From: an uncultured Eggerthellaceae bacterium
GTDB taxonomy: Bacteria; Actinomycetota; Coriobacteriia; Coriobacteriales; Eggerthellaceae
DNA: 22,744 nucleotides
Assembly: GCA_934648845.1 (NCBI GenBank)
Contig: CAKUFS010000032.1
Coordinates: 1 to 22,744 of the forward strand
Direction of reading: 5' to 3'
The notes under the pieces were generated by a model that made no database searches, was not told the origin of the DNA, and saw nothing but the letters and a program-made list of their open reading frames with translations. The position numbers were made by a program, and so were the translations under genes. Every line of letters begins with the position of its first letter. Within the stretch, counting starts at the first letter, position 1. Below are positions 7,035 to 14,319 of the stretch, one piece after another.

Positions 7035-7173
7035 CGGGTGTGCTCCTTCTTGAGTTCGATCCGCTGTGCCTTCTCGAGCCCTTTTCTGCGCCGCTTCTCT
7101 TCGTTCCAAATTTGCCCGCGCGAGTATTTTATAAACCGAAAGTAACAGAATTTAAACGCGATAAAGAAACAAA

Positions 7174-7193
7174 CTTGACAGTGCATGACTAAG
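7174..7193. promoter_or_regulatory. Degenerate HAIR operator for HspR
   Basis: The actinobacterial HAIR consensus is CTTGAGT-N7-ACTCAAG. Here CTTGACA, 7 bases, then ACTAAG gives a recognisable but imperfect match: two substitutions in the left arm and one missing base in the right. It lies over the -35 box and spacer of the dnaK promoter, where bound HspR would block RNA polymerase. hspR is encoded in the same operon, so autoregulation is expected. The site is inferred from position and similarity only. Confidence 0.5.
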
Positions 7194-7203
7194 ATTTTAT
7201 ATT
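7175..7203 (+). promoter_or_regulatory. dnaK operon promoter
   Basis: A perfect -35 hexamer TTGACA (7175-7180) and TATATT (7198-7203) are separated by exactly 17 bases. The predicted transcription start near 7210 would leave a leader of about 60 bases before dnaK. This is the strongest promoter match in the window and fits an abundant chaperone operon. Confidence 0.85.
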
Positions 7204-7222
7204 GACGCTAACAAAAAAAGAA

Positions 7223-7265
7223 CTGTGCCTTTACGGTACAGAAAATCATCAGTGAAAGGACTGAT
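7223..7265 (+). promoter_or_regulatory. Two hairpins in the dnaK leader
   Basis: CTGTGCC (7223-7229) pairs with GGTACAG (7235-7241) near the predicted mRNA 5' end. Then ATCAG (7248-7252) pairs with CTGAT (7261-7265). The 8-base loop of the second hairpin, TGAAAGGA, is the Shine-Dalgarno site itself. The second stem is short and A/T containing, and ends 4 bases before the ATG. Confidence 0.4.
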
Positions 7266-7269
7266 AACA

Positions 7270-9174
7270 ATGGCAAAGATTCTCGGTATTGACTTGGGCA
7301 CTACCAATTCCGCGATGGCAGTTATGGAAGGCAGCACGCCTGAAATCCTGGTCAATGCGGAAGGCGATCGTACCACCCCTTCTGTTGAGGGCTTCCGTAA
7401 AGACGGCGAGCGTGTGGTAGGTAAGGCTGCAAAGAACCAGGCGGTTACCAATCCTCACAACACGGTTTCTTCCGTAAAGCGTTTCATTGGTCGTTCCTAC
7501 AACGAAACTCAGGAAGAGCAGAAGACCGTTTCTTACAAGGTTGTTTCCGGCAAGGGCGGCCGTGCGGTTATCGACATTGACGGCAAGGAATACACGCCTG
7601 AAGAGATTTCCGCAATGGTGCTTCAGAAGATGAAGAACGATGCTGAAAAGCGTTTGGGCGAAACCATCACTCAGGCTGTCATCACCGTTCCTGCTTACTT
7701 CAACGACGCTCAGCGTCAGGCAACGAAGGACGCTGGCAAGATTGCTGGCCTGGAAGTTCTGCGTATTGTGAACGAGCCGACGGCTGCTGCCTTGGCTTAC
7801 GGCCTTGACAAGGTGAACAAGGACGAAAAGATTCTGGTTTTCGACTTGGGCGGCGGTACGTTCGACGTTTCCATCCTTGAGTTGGGCGATGGCGTTTTCG
7901 AAGTTGCGGCTACCAACGGCGACAACCACTTGGGCGGCGATGACTGGGATCAGCGCATCATCGATTGGCTTGCTGACAAGTTCCTAAGCGATCAGGGTGT
8001 TGACCTGCGCAAGGACCCCATGGCTCTGCAGCGTTTGAAGGAAGCTTCCGAGCGCGCGAAGATGGAGCTTTCCGCAACCAGCCAGACCAACATCAACCTG
8101 CCTTACATCACTATGGATGCAACGGGCCCGAAGCACTTGGATTACACGCTGACCCGCATTGAGTTCGAGCGCATTACCAAGGACCTGCTGGAGCGCTGCA
8201 AGGTTCCGGTAGAGAAGGCCTTGAAGGATGCCGGTATGCGTGCTGGCGAGCTTGACGAAGTTATTCTGGTTGGCGGTTCCACGCGTATGCCTGCTGTTCA
8301 GGAGCTTGTTGAGCGTTTGACGGGCAAGAAGCCGAACATGTCCGTGAACCCCGATGAGGTTGTTGCAATGGGCGCGGCTGTTCAGGGCGGCGTTTTGTCT
8401 GGCGACGTTGAAGGCATTGTCCTTCTGGACGTTACCCCGCTTTCCCTGGGCGTTGAGACTTTGGGCGGCGTCATGACCAAGATGATTGATCGTAACACCA
8501 CCATTCCTGCACGTAAGACGGAGATTTACTCCACCGCGGCCGATAACCAGACCGCAGTTGAAATTCACGTTCTGCAGGGCGAGCGTCCCATGGCTGCCGA
8601 CAACAAGACGTTGGGTCGTTTCCAGCTGACCGGCATTCCTGCTGCTCGTCGTGGCGTTCCTCAGATTGAGGTTACGTTCAACATTGACTCTAACGGCATT
8701 GTGAACGTTTCCGCTAAGGATTTGGGCACGGGCAAGGAACAGCAGATCACCATTAGCGGCTCCACGGCTTTGTCCGATGACGAAGTTGACCGCATGGTGA
8801 AGGACGCCGAGGCTAACGCTGAAGCCGACGCAAAGCGCAAGGAAGAGGTTGAGGTTCGCAACAACTGCGACAGCTTGGCTAACGCAACCGAGCAGACCAT
8901 CAGCGAAATTGGCGACAAGCTTCCTGAAGACATCAAGAAGGATGCTCAGGATGCCATCGCCGAGGCGCGCAAGGCTCTGGAAGGCACCGACCTTGATGAA
9001 ATCAAGGCTGCTCAGGAGAAGCTGCAGCAGGCTGGTTACAAGCTGGCTGAAGTTGCTTACTCCACCGAGCAGGCGCAGGGCGGCGCTGCAGGTGCTGCAG
9101 GCGCAGCTCAGGGCGGCAATGATGACGGCCCCATTGAAGCCGACTACGAAGTTGTTGACGACGACGAGAAATAA
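7270..9174 (+). CDS. dnaK: Chaperone DnaK (Hsp70)
   Basis: A 634-residue Hsp70, full length for actinobacteria. The nucleotide-binding domain has GIDLGTTNS (6-14), the EPTAAALAYG block, LGGGTFDVSIL and VGGSTRMPAVQ. The substrate-binding domain contains DVTPLSLGVET and the lid helices. The C-terminus has a Gly/Ala/Gln-rich linker and ends in the acidic PIEADYEVVDDDEK tail. It binds exposed hydrophobic peptides in the cytoplasm and cycles ATP with the J-protein and GrpE encoded downstream. The start ATG 7270 is set by AAAGGA 8 bases upstream and by the family N-terminus MAKILGIDLG; an in-frame ATG at 7225 is rejected. It is the first gene of the operon and is controlled by the promoter and HAIR-like site just upstream. 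Confidence 0.99.
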   Translation: MAKILGIDLGTTNSAMAVMEGSTPEILVNAEGDRTTPSVEGFRKDGERVVGKAAKNQAVTNPHNTVSSVKRFIGRSYNETQEEQKTVSYKVVSGKGGRAVIDIDGKEYTPEEISAMVLQKMKNDAEKRLGETITQAVITVPAYFNDAQRQATKDAGKIAGLEVLRIVNEPTAAALAYGLDKVNKDEKILVFDLGGGTFDVSILELGDGVFEVAATNGDNHLGGDDWDQRIIDWLADKFLSDQGVDLRKDPMALQRLKEASERAKMELSATSQTNINLPYITMDATGPKHLDYTLTRIEFERITKDLLERCKVPVEKALKDAGMRAGELDEVILVGGSTRMPAVQELVERLTGKKPNMSVNPDEVVAMGAAVQGGVLSGDVEGIVLLDVTPLSLGVETLGGVMTKMIDRNTTIPARKTEIYSTAADNQTAVEIHVLQGERPMAADNKTLGRFQLTGIPAARRGVPQIEVTFNIDSNGIVNVSAKDLGTGKEQQITISGSTALSDDEVDRMVKDAEANAEADAKRKEEVEVRNNCDSLANATEQTISEIGDKLPEDIKKDAQDAIAEARKALEGTDLDEIKAAQEKLQQAGYKLAEVAYSTEQAQGGAAGAAGAAQGGNDDGPIEADYEVVDDDEK

Positions 9175-9200
9175 GAGCTTGTACGGTAGGTGTATGGATT

Positions 9201-9848
9201 ATGACTGAAAAAGTTGAAAATACCGATCAGCGTGATGCTGGATTCCCTCCTAACCCCAGCACCGCTGCCGCTCAGGAAACCTCCGAGTCGAAAGGCTCGG
9301 AGGCGGCGGCAACCGACAATGCTGCAACCGATGAGGAAGCCGTTTTGGAAGAAGCAGAAGAGGTTCTGTCGGCTGTTTCCGATCTTGAAGCCGCAAAGGC
9401 CGAGATTGAAGAGCTGAAGGAGAAGTATCTGCGCCTTCACGCCGAATGGGATACGTATCGTCGTCGTATGAACGAACAGCGCGAAGAGGATCGCAAGCGT
9501 GCCACCGAAAAGCTGGTGGACAACATGATTCCGATTCTTGACGACTTTGAGCGCACCATTGATTACGGTACGAACAACGGCGAAGCGGGTATGCTCGATG
9601 GCACCAAGGCCGTGCTGAACAAGCTGATTGACGCTTTGGGCAAGAGCGGCGTTGAGGTTTTGAACCCCGAAGGCCAGGCGTTTAACGCGCTTGAGGCTCA
9701 GGCGGTTCAGATGATTCCCGACCCGAGCGTTCCCGATGAAACGGTTGCGCAGGTATTCCAAAAGGGGTACCGCATGGGTACGAAGGTGCTGCGTCCTGCT
9801 ATGGTGGTTGTCACCAGTGGCGGACCGAAGCGCGAGGCAGAAGAGTAA
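9201..9848 (+). CDS. grpE: Nucleotide exchange factor GrpE
   Basis: A 215-residue GrpE, the ADP-releasing partner of DnaK. The N-terminal 50 residues are low-complexity and acidic (Ala, Ser, Glu, Thr). Residues 55-110 form the long dimerising coiled coil, including LRLHAEWDTYRRRM and the family signature VDNMIPILDDFERTI. The C-terminal beta domain contains the GEAFN-like segment GQAFNALEAQAV and the terminal VLRPAMVVVTSG. It starts 26 bases after dnaK with GTAGGTG upstream of ATG 9201, consistent with co-transcription. The gap to the next gene is 99 bases and structured. Confidence 0.98.
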   Translation: MTEKVENTDQRDAGFPPNPSTAAAQETSESKGSEAAATDNAATDEEAVLEEAEEVLSAVSDLEAAKAEIEELKEKYLRLHAEWDTYRRRMNEQREEDRKRATEKLVDNMIPILDDFERTIDYGTNNGEAGMLDGTKAVLNKLIDALGKSGVEVLNPEGQAFNALEAQAVQMIPDPSVPDETVAQVFQKGYRMGTKVLRPAMVVVTSGGPKREAEE

Positions 9849-9858
9849 TGTTCTATCA

Positions 9859-9925
9859 GGGCTTTTGCCCCGAAAGCACTACGAATAAACGTAAACTTAC
9901 GGGGCGAGCGGTGTATGCTCGCCCC
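9859..9925 (+). promoter_or_regulatory. Attenuator-like nested hairpins between grpE and dnaJ
   Basis: Four segments can pair in three mutually exclusive ways. GGGC (9859-9862) pairs with GCCC (9867-9870). GCCCCG (9867-9872) pairs with CGGGGC (9900-9905). GGGGCGAGC (9901-9909) pairs perfectly with GCTCGCCCC (9917-9925) across a 7-base loop. The last, strongest hairpin is followed by TGTTATT and then by the dnaJ Shine-Dalgarno AGGAG at 9933-9937. It could reduce read-through into dnaJ-hspR-clpB, or be a processing or stability element. Confidence 0.5.
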
Positions 9926-9947
9926 TGTTATTAGGAGATTGGATAAC

Positions 9948-10973
9948 ATGGCCGCAACTCCCGACTATTACAAGATGCTGGGTGTGGCGCGCGATGCCAC
10001 GCCTGAGCAGATCAAGAAGGCGTATCGCAAGCTTGCGCGAGAGTATCATCCCGACGCGGGCGGCGATGAAGAGAAATTTAAGGACGTAAACGAAGCGTAC
10101 GAGGTTCTAAGCGACGAGAAGAAACGCAAGCTGTACGACCAGTACGGAACCGCGAACGAGAATCAGATTCCGGGCGCAGGTTTTGGCGGATTCGGTGGCG
10201 TGGGCGATGCCTTCAGCGGCTTTGGCAGCTGGGCTGAGATTTTGGACAGCATCCGCAAGGGCGAAGGCGCCTTTGGGACGAACTGGGACTTTGGCCAGGG
10301 TGGTCGTTCTGCTGGCGGAAACGCGTACTCCGGCTTCAGCGGATTTGGTGGCTTCGGCGGTTTTGGCGGCGCCGCACAACAGCAAGGCGGCTGCGGTGGT
10401 GGCTGCGGCGGTGGATCGTGTGCCCCCGAGAAGGGCAAAGACATTACCGTTACGCTAAAAATCAGCTTCGACGAGGCGTTTTCAGGTGCCGAGAAGAAAG
10501 TGACGCTGCGTACCTCGGTTTCGCAAGAGAAGCAGACGATGGTTGTGAAGGTTCCTGCCGGCGTAACCGACGGCAAGCGCTTGCGCTACCGCGGCAAGGG
10601 AATGCCGGGGCCGGGCGGCAACGGCGATTTGCTGGTGACATTGGCCATTCAGCCGCATCCGTACTTCGAGCGCGACGGCGCGGACGTGATTGTGAACACG
10701 CCCATTTCGCCGGCCGAAGCAGCATTGGGCGCAAGCATTGTGGTGCCCACACCGGGTGGTGCAAAGGTGCGTGTGAGGGTTCCCGCTGGTTCGCAATCGG
10801 GGCAGGAACTGCTGGTGAAAGGCAAGGGCGCACCGCATATGAAGGGCAATGGTTCAGGCGATTTGCGCATTCACTTGATTATTACGCTGCCGGAAAAACT
10901 GAACGACGAGCAGCGTAAGGCAATGGAAGATTACTTGGCAGCAACGAAGGAAGATGTACGAGTATGGCAGTAA
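9948..10973 (+). CDS. dnaJ: J-domain co-chaperone lacking the zinc finger (DnaJ/CbpA type)
   Basis: A 341-residue J-protein. Residues 6-67 are the J domain with the essential HPD at 34-36, which stimulates DnaK ATPase. Residues 70-155 are rich in Gly and Phe (repeated GGFGGFGG). Two beta-barrel substrate-binding domains follow, beginning DITVTLKISFDEAFSG, and a C-terminal dimerisation segment. The four CxxCxGxG zinc repeats of classical DnaJ are absent; only three cysteines occur, in GGCGGGCGGGSC, making this a class B (CbpA/DnaJ2) type. ATG 9948 is chosen from AGGAG 10 bases upstream and from the J domain start. Its last 10 bases overlap hspR (ATGGCAGTAA). Position in a dnaK-grpE operon suggests it is the heat-shock J partner of this cluster. 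Confidence 0.95.
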   Translation: MAATPDYYKMLGVARDATPEQIKKAYRKLAREYHPDAGGDEEKFKDVNEAYEVLSDEKKRKLYDQYGTANENQIPGAGFGGFGGVGDAFSGFGSWAEILDSIRKGEGAFGTNWDFGQGGRSAGGNAYSGFSGFGGFGGFGGAAQQQGGCGGGCGGGSCAPEKGKDITVTLKISFDEAFSGAEKKVTLRTSVSQEKQTMVVKVPAGVTDGKRLRYRGKGMPGPGGNGDLLVTLAIQPHPYFERDGADVIVNTPISPAEAALGASIVVPTPGGAKVRVRVPAGSQSGQELLVKGKGAPHMKGNGSGDLRIHLIITLPEKLNDEQRKAMEDYLAATKEDVRVWQ

Positions 10974-11344
10974 ACGACAGGAATAGACCGGTCTACATGA
11001 TTGGCGTTGCCGCTGAGCTTGCCGGCGTGCATCCTCAAACGTTGCGTACGTACGAGCAAAAAGGCCTGGTCACGCCCCAGCGCACGAGTGGTAATACGCG
11101 TATGTACTCCCAAGCAGACATTGAGCGCTTGGAATTTATCAACGAGCTTACCAGCGAAGGCATCAACTTGGCAGGAGTTATTCGCATCCTTGATTTGCAA
11201 GGACGTTTAGATGACCGCGATACGGAAATTGATGACTTGCATCGTCGCGTTCGTCGCCTGGCCGACCGCGTGCACGAGCTGGAAACGCGTGAGTCCGTGA
11301 GCACGCTGGTGTCCGACACGGCCATCATTCGTTATTTGCCTTAG
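10964..11344 (+). CDS. hspR: Heat-shock repressor HspR (MerR family)
   Basis: A 126-residue MerR-type regulator. Residues 8-75 form the winged-helix domain: PVYMIGVAAELAGVHPQTLRTYE is the recognition helix region and RMYSQADIERL the wing. Residues 85-115 are a coiled-coil dimerisation helix (DTEIDDLHRRVRRLADRVHELE). In actinobacteria HspR binds HAIR inverted repeats with DnaK as co-repressor, releasing the operon when DnaK is titrated by unfolded protein. Its gene lies inside the operon it should control and overlaps the dnaJ end by 10 bases, implying translational coupling. The HAIR-like site at 7174-7193 is the likely target. I saw no second HAIR before clpB. Confidence 0.96.
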   Translation: MAVNDRNRPVYMIGVAAELAGVHPQTLRTYEQKGLVTPQRTSGNTRMYSQADIERLEFINELTSEGINLAGVIRILDLQGRLDDRDTEIDDLHRRVRRLADRVHELETRESVSTLVSDTAIIRYLP

Positions 11345-11352
11345 AACCATTC

Positions 11353-11410
11353 GCGCGGGCAAGGTGGATTTGATGGCTGAACGGTCTTTTCGCGAACCCA
11401 CAGCCCGCGC
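11353..11410 (+). other. Inverted repeat in the hspR-clpB gap
   Basis: GCGCGGGC (11353-11360) is perfectly complementary to GCCCGCGC (11403-11410), enclosing 42 bases. It lies in the 116-base gap upstream of clpB, 50 bases before its start codon. No T-run follows and no promoter hexamers are evident, so clpB is probably transcribed from dnaK. The repeat could form a long-range hairpin that influences clpB mRNA. Confidence 0.35.
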
Positions 11411-11460
11411 AACTGAAGTTTTATGGAGCATTTCGTTTTCCCTGATAGGAGGATAGCTTT

Positions 11461-14145
11461 ATGAACATGGGTAATTTGCAGAAACTGGCTCTAACGGCGC
11501 AGGAAGCGCTGCAGGAGACCATGGGCATTGCTTCGGACGCAGAAAGCGCCCAGGCAGAGCCGATTCATATGCTCAAAGCGCTTCTGACGCGCGGCGAGAA
11601 CAACATTACGGCCATCATCAAGCGCATTGGCGCCGATCCGTCCTCGCTTTTGGTGAACGTAGACGACGAGATCATTCGCATGCCCAAACAGTCCGGTGGC
11701 TACATGGGCATGCAGGGCGTGCCTGGTCAGGCGCTTATGACGGTGCTGGATAACGCGGTGAAGGCCGCCGAAAAGCTGGGCGATAGCTACGCGACTACCG
11801 AGCATCTGCTTATTGCGCTTTCCGAAGATAAAACGGCAGCAGGTCGCTTGCTTACCGCTGCGGGCGTAACGCGCAAGAACATCGAGGCAGCCTACGAGGA
11901 GCTCCGTGGCGACACGCGTGTTACCGATCAAACGGAGAAAGCCGAGTTCGAGTCGCTGGAGAAGTACGGTCAGAACCTTACGCAGCAGGCGCGCGAAGGC
12001 AAGCTTGACCCGGTGATTGGCCGTTCCGAGGAGATTCGCCGTACCATTCAGGTGCTTTCGCGCCGTACCAAGAACAACCCGGTGCTTATTGGCGAGCCGG
12101 GCACGGGCAAGACGGCAATTGTCGAGGGTCTGGCACAGCGTATTGTGGCGGGCGATGTTCCCACCACGTTGCGCGACAAGGATATCATCTCGCTTGATTT
12201 AGGCGCAATGATGGCAGGCGCGAAGTATCGTGGCGAATTCGAGGATCGTCTGAAGGGCGTTTTGCGCGAAGTGAAGCAGTCCGAAGGCCGCATCATCCTG
12301 TTCATTGATGAGTTGCATACCATTGTTGGTGCAGGTGCAGGCGGCGACAGCTCTTTGGACGCGGGTAACATGCTTAAGCCGGCGCTGGCGCGTGGCGAGC
12401 TTCATGCTATTGGCGCCACAACGCTTGACGAGTACCGCAAGTACATCGAGAAAGATGCCGCGTTGGAGCGTCGTTTCCAGAAGGTGTACATCAGCGAGCC
12501 TACCGTGGAAGATACCATCGCCATTTTGCGTGGCCTGAAAGAGAAGTACGAAATCCATCACGGCGTGCGCATCAAGGATAGCGCGATTGTGGCGGCTGCC
12601 GAGCTTTCGAACCGCTACATTACCGACCGTTTCCTTCCCGACAAGGCAATTGACCTGATGGATGAGGCGGCAAGCCGTTTGCGCATTGAGATTGACAGCA
12701 TGCCGGAAGAGGTTGACCTGGCCGAACGCAAGCTCACGCAGATGCAAATCGAAGAGCAGGCGCTTATGAAGGAAACCGACGAGGCGTCCAAGGAGCGTTT
12801 GAAGAACCTGCGTCGCGAGATTGCGACCGCGAAAGATTTGCTGGACGCGCGCAAGGCGGAATGGAAGAACGAAAAGGACGTTATCGAGAACGTTGCGTCT
12901 ATCAAGGCAGACTTGGAGGCGGCGCAAAACGAAGAGGAAAAGGCCATGCGCGAAGGCGATTTGTCGCTGGCTTCCGAGATTCGTTACGCGCGCATCCCTG
13001 GCTTGAAGAAGCAGCTGGCTGATGCCGAGAGCGTTTTGAACGAGCGTCAGAAAGACGGCGCCATCCTGAAAGAGGAAGTGTCCGAGGACGAGATTGCCGA
13101 GGTCGTTTCCGCATGGACGGGTATTCCCGTGCAGAAGATGATGCAGGGCGAAATGCAGAAGCTTGCCGACTTGGAAGACAAGCTGCATGAGCGCGTTGTT
13201 GGCCAGGATGAAGCTGTTTGTGCAGTTGCAGGCGCAATTCGCCGTAGTCGTGCCGGACTTTCCGACCCGAACAAGCCCATTGGCAGCTTCTTGTTCCTGG
13301 GCCCCACGGGCGTGGGCAAGACCGAGCTTGCAAAGGCGTTGGCCGAGTACTTGTTCGACAGCGAGCGCAATATGGTGCGTATCGATATGTCCGAGTACAT
13401 GGAGAAGTTCAGCGTGCAGCGTTTGATTGGTGCGCCTCCGGGATACGTGGGTTACGACGAGGGCGGTCAGCTTACCGAGGCCGTGCGTCGTAAGCCGTAT
13501 TCGGTGATTTTGCTGGATGAGATTGAGAAGGCGCATCCGGATGTGTTCAACATCTTGCTGCAGGTGCTTGACGATGGCCGCTTGACCGATGGTCAGGGTC
13601 GCGTGGTGAGCTTCAAGAACGCGGTTATTATCATGACCAGCAACATTGGCAGCCAGTTCATGCATTCCGAGGAAAAGGAAGGCGAGACGCTGGAGGATTT
13701 GGCCAAGCTGAGCCCCGATGCCATGGCGAAGCGCATGGCGGAGTTCCAGCGCAAGGTGGAAGACGCGCTGCGCGGTACGTTCCGTCCTGAGTTCTTGAAC
13801 CGTATCGACGAAGTGATCACGTTCCATGAGCTGAGCATTTCCAACATGGAGCCTATCGTTGACCTGCAGCTCAACGCCGTGCGCAAGCGCTTGGCGGATC
13901 GCCGCATTACGCTGGATGTCACGCCGGCCGTGTTGCAGCAGCTGGCAATCGACGGCTTCGACCCCATGTATGGTGCACGTCCGCTGAAGCGCCTGGTCCA
14001 GAAGGAGATTGTGGACCGCATTGCTGCGAAAGCGGTTACGGGCGAGCTGCGTGATGGATCTCATGTGTTCTTCGACATTGATGACACGGGCGATTACCAG
14101 TGCCGCGTTGAAGAGCCCATCGATTACGATAGCTTGCTGTCGTAG
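11461..14145 (+). CDS. clpB: ATP-dependent disaggregase ClpB
   Basis: An 894-residue ClpB. Residues 4-150 are the Clp N domain. The first AAA+ module has Walker A GEPGTGKT (211-218) and Walker B ILFIDELH. A Glu/Lys/Ala-rich coiled coil, about 410-540, is the middle domain that distinguishes ClpB from ClpA/ClpC and binds DnaK. The second AAA+ module has Walker A GPTGVGKT (614-621), Walker B VILLDEIEKAH, and the pore loop GYVGYDEGG. The hexamer threads aggregated protein and hands it to DnaK. The start is firm, with AGGAGG 8 bases upstream. It closes the operon and is followed within 2 bases by a hairpin terminator. A second in-frame ATG (M3) is a minor alternative start. Confidence 0.99.
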   Translation: MNMGNLQKLALTAQEALQETMGIASDAESAQAEPIHMLKALLTRGENNITAIIKRIGADPSSLLVNVDDEIIRMPKQSGGYMGMQGVPGQALMTVLDNAVKAAEKLGDSYATTEHLLIALSEDKTAAGRLLTAAGVTRKNIEAAYEELRGDTRVTDQTEKAEFESLEKYGQNLTQQAREGKLDPVIGRSEEIRRTIQVLSRRTKNNPVLIGEPGTGKTAIVEGLAQRIVAGDVPTTLRDKDIISLDLGAMMAGAKYRGEFEDRLKGVLREVKQSEGRIILFIDELHTIVGAGAGGDSSLDAGNMLKPALARGELHAIGATTLDEYRKYIEKDAALERRFQKVYISEPTVEDTIAILRGLKEKYEIHHGVRIKDSAIVAAAELSNRYITDRFLPDKAIDLMDEAASRLRIEIDSMPEEVDLAERKLTQMQIEEQALMKETDEASKERLKNLRREIATAKDLLDARKAEWKNEKDVIENVASIKADLEAAQNEEEKAMREGDLSLASEIRYARIPGLKKQLADAESVLNERQKDGAILKEEVSEDEIAEVVSAWTGIPVQKMMQGEMQKLADLEDKLHERVVGQDEAVCAVAGAIRRSRAGLSDPNKPIGSFLFLGPTGVGKTELAKALAEYLFDSERNMVRIDMSEYMEKFSVQRLIGAPPGYVGYDEGGQLTEAVRRKPYSVILLDEIEKAHPDVFNILLQVLDDGRLTDGQGRVVSFKNAVIIMTSNIGSQFMHSEEKEGETLEDLAKLSPDAMAKRMAEFQRKVEDALRGTFRPEFLNRIDEVITFHELSISNMEPIVDLQLNAVRKRLADRRITLDVTPAVLQQLAIDGFDPMYGARPLKRLVQKEIVDRIAAKAVTGELRDGSHVFFDIDDTGDYQCRVEEPIDYDSLLS

Positions 14146-14147
14146 CA

Positions 14148-14181
14148 GGTGAAAAAGTGACGGGGTCTTTTTCACCTTTTT
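14148..14181 (+). terminator. clpB operon terminator formed by palindromic repeat D1
   Basis: GGTGAAAAAG (14148-14157) and CTTTTTCACC (14167-14176) form a perfect 10-bp stem around the loop TGACGGGGT, followed by five T residues. This is a good intrinsic terminator two bases after the clpB stop. The same 29 bases recur identically at 14289-14317, so a mobile or repetitive element appears to be serving as the terminator. Confidence 0.85.
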
Positions 14182-14210
14182 CGCGTTTGCGGTGATGCTG
14201 GTGGAGTGCG

Positions 14211-14258
14211 CAACAAGGGCGCGTGCTGGGGAGCAATCCCCGGTGCGCGTCCTTGTTG
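14211..14258. repeat. Long 48-base palindrome downstream of clpB
   Basis: CAACAAGGGCGCG (14211-14223) pairs with CGCGTCCTTGTTG (14246-14258), with one G-U pair. The stem continues inward through TGCTGGGG and CCCCGGTG with three more wobbles to a six-base loop AGCAAT. Its last three bases overlap the start of repeat copy B. It has no T-run after it. Confidence 0.75.
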
Positions 14259-14288
14259 TTGACAAATTACCCCACCTTTTGTCAACAA
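14256..14288. repeat. Palindromic interspersed repeat, copy B
   Basis: The most symmetrical copy. TTGTTGACAAA (14256-14266) and TTTGTCAACAA (14278-14288) form a perfect 11-bp stem around the loop TTACCCCACCT. The 26-bp core 14263-14288 is identical to copy A at 2179-2204 and to copy C in inverse orientation. It directly abuts repeat D2 on its right. Confidence 0.9.
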
Positions 14289-14317
14289 GGTGAAAAAGTG
14301 ACGGGGTCTTTTTCACC
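14289..14317. repeat. Palindromic repeat D2
   Basis: All 29 bases are identical to D1 at 14148-14176: a 10-bp stem GGTGAAAAAG/CTTTTTCACC with the loop TGACGGGGT. Unlike D1 it is followed by CATGCG rather than T residues. It ends exactly where the recognisable part of the vapC remnant begins. Confidence 0.92.
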
Positions 14318-14319
14318 CA

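Noticed and set aside
6947..7186. 79-residue minus-strand frame across the tandem repeats
   Set aside because: The 32-base period shifts frame at each unit, the product is Lys-rich without a fold signal, and there is no ribosome site.
10381..10425. Cys/Gly stretch of the J-protein as a DnaJ zinc finger
   Set aside because: GGCGGGCGGGSC lacks the CxxCxGxG repeats; classical DnaJ has four of them.
14148..14317. An insertion sequence between clpB and the vapC remnant
   Set aside because: The interval contains only palindromes with no transposase frame and no recognisable terminal repeats or target duplication, so I report repeats only.
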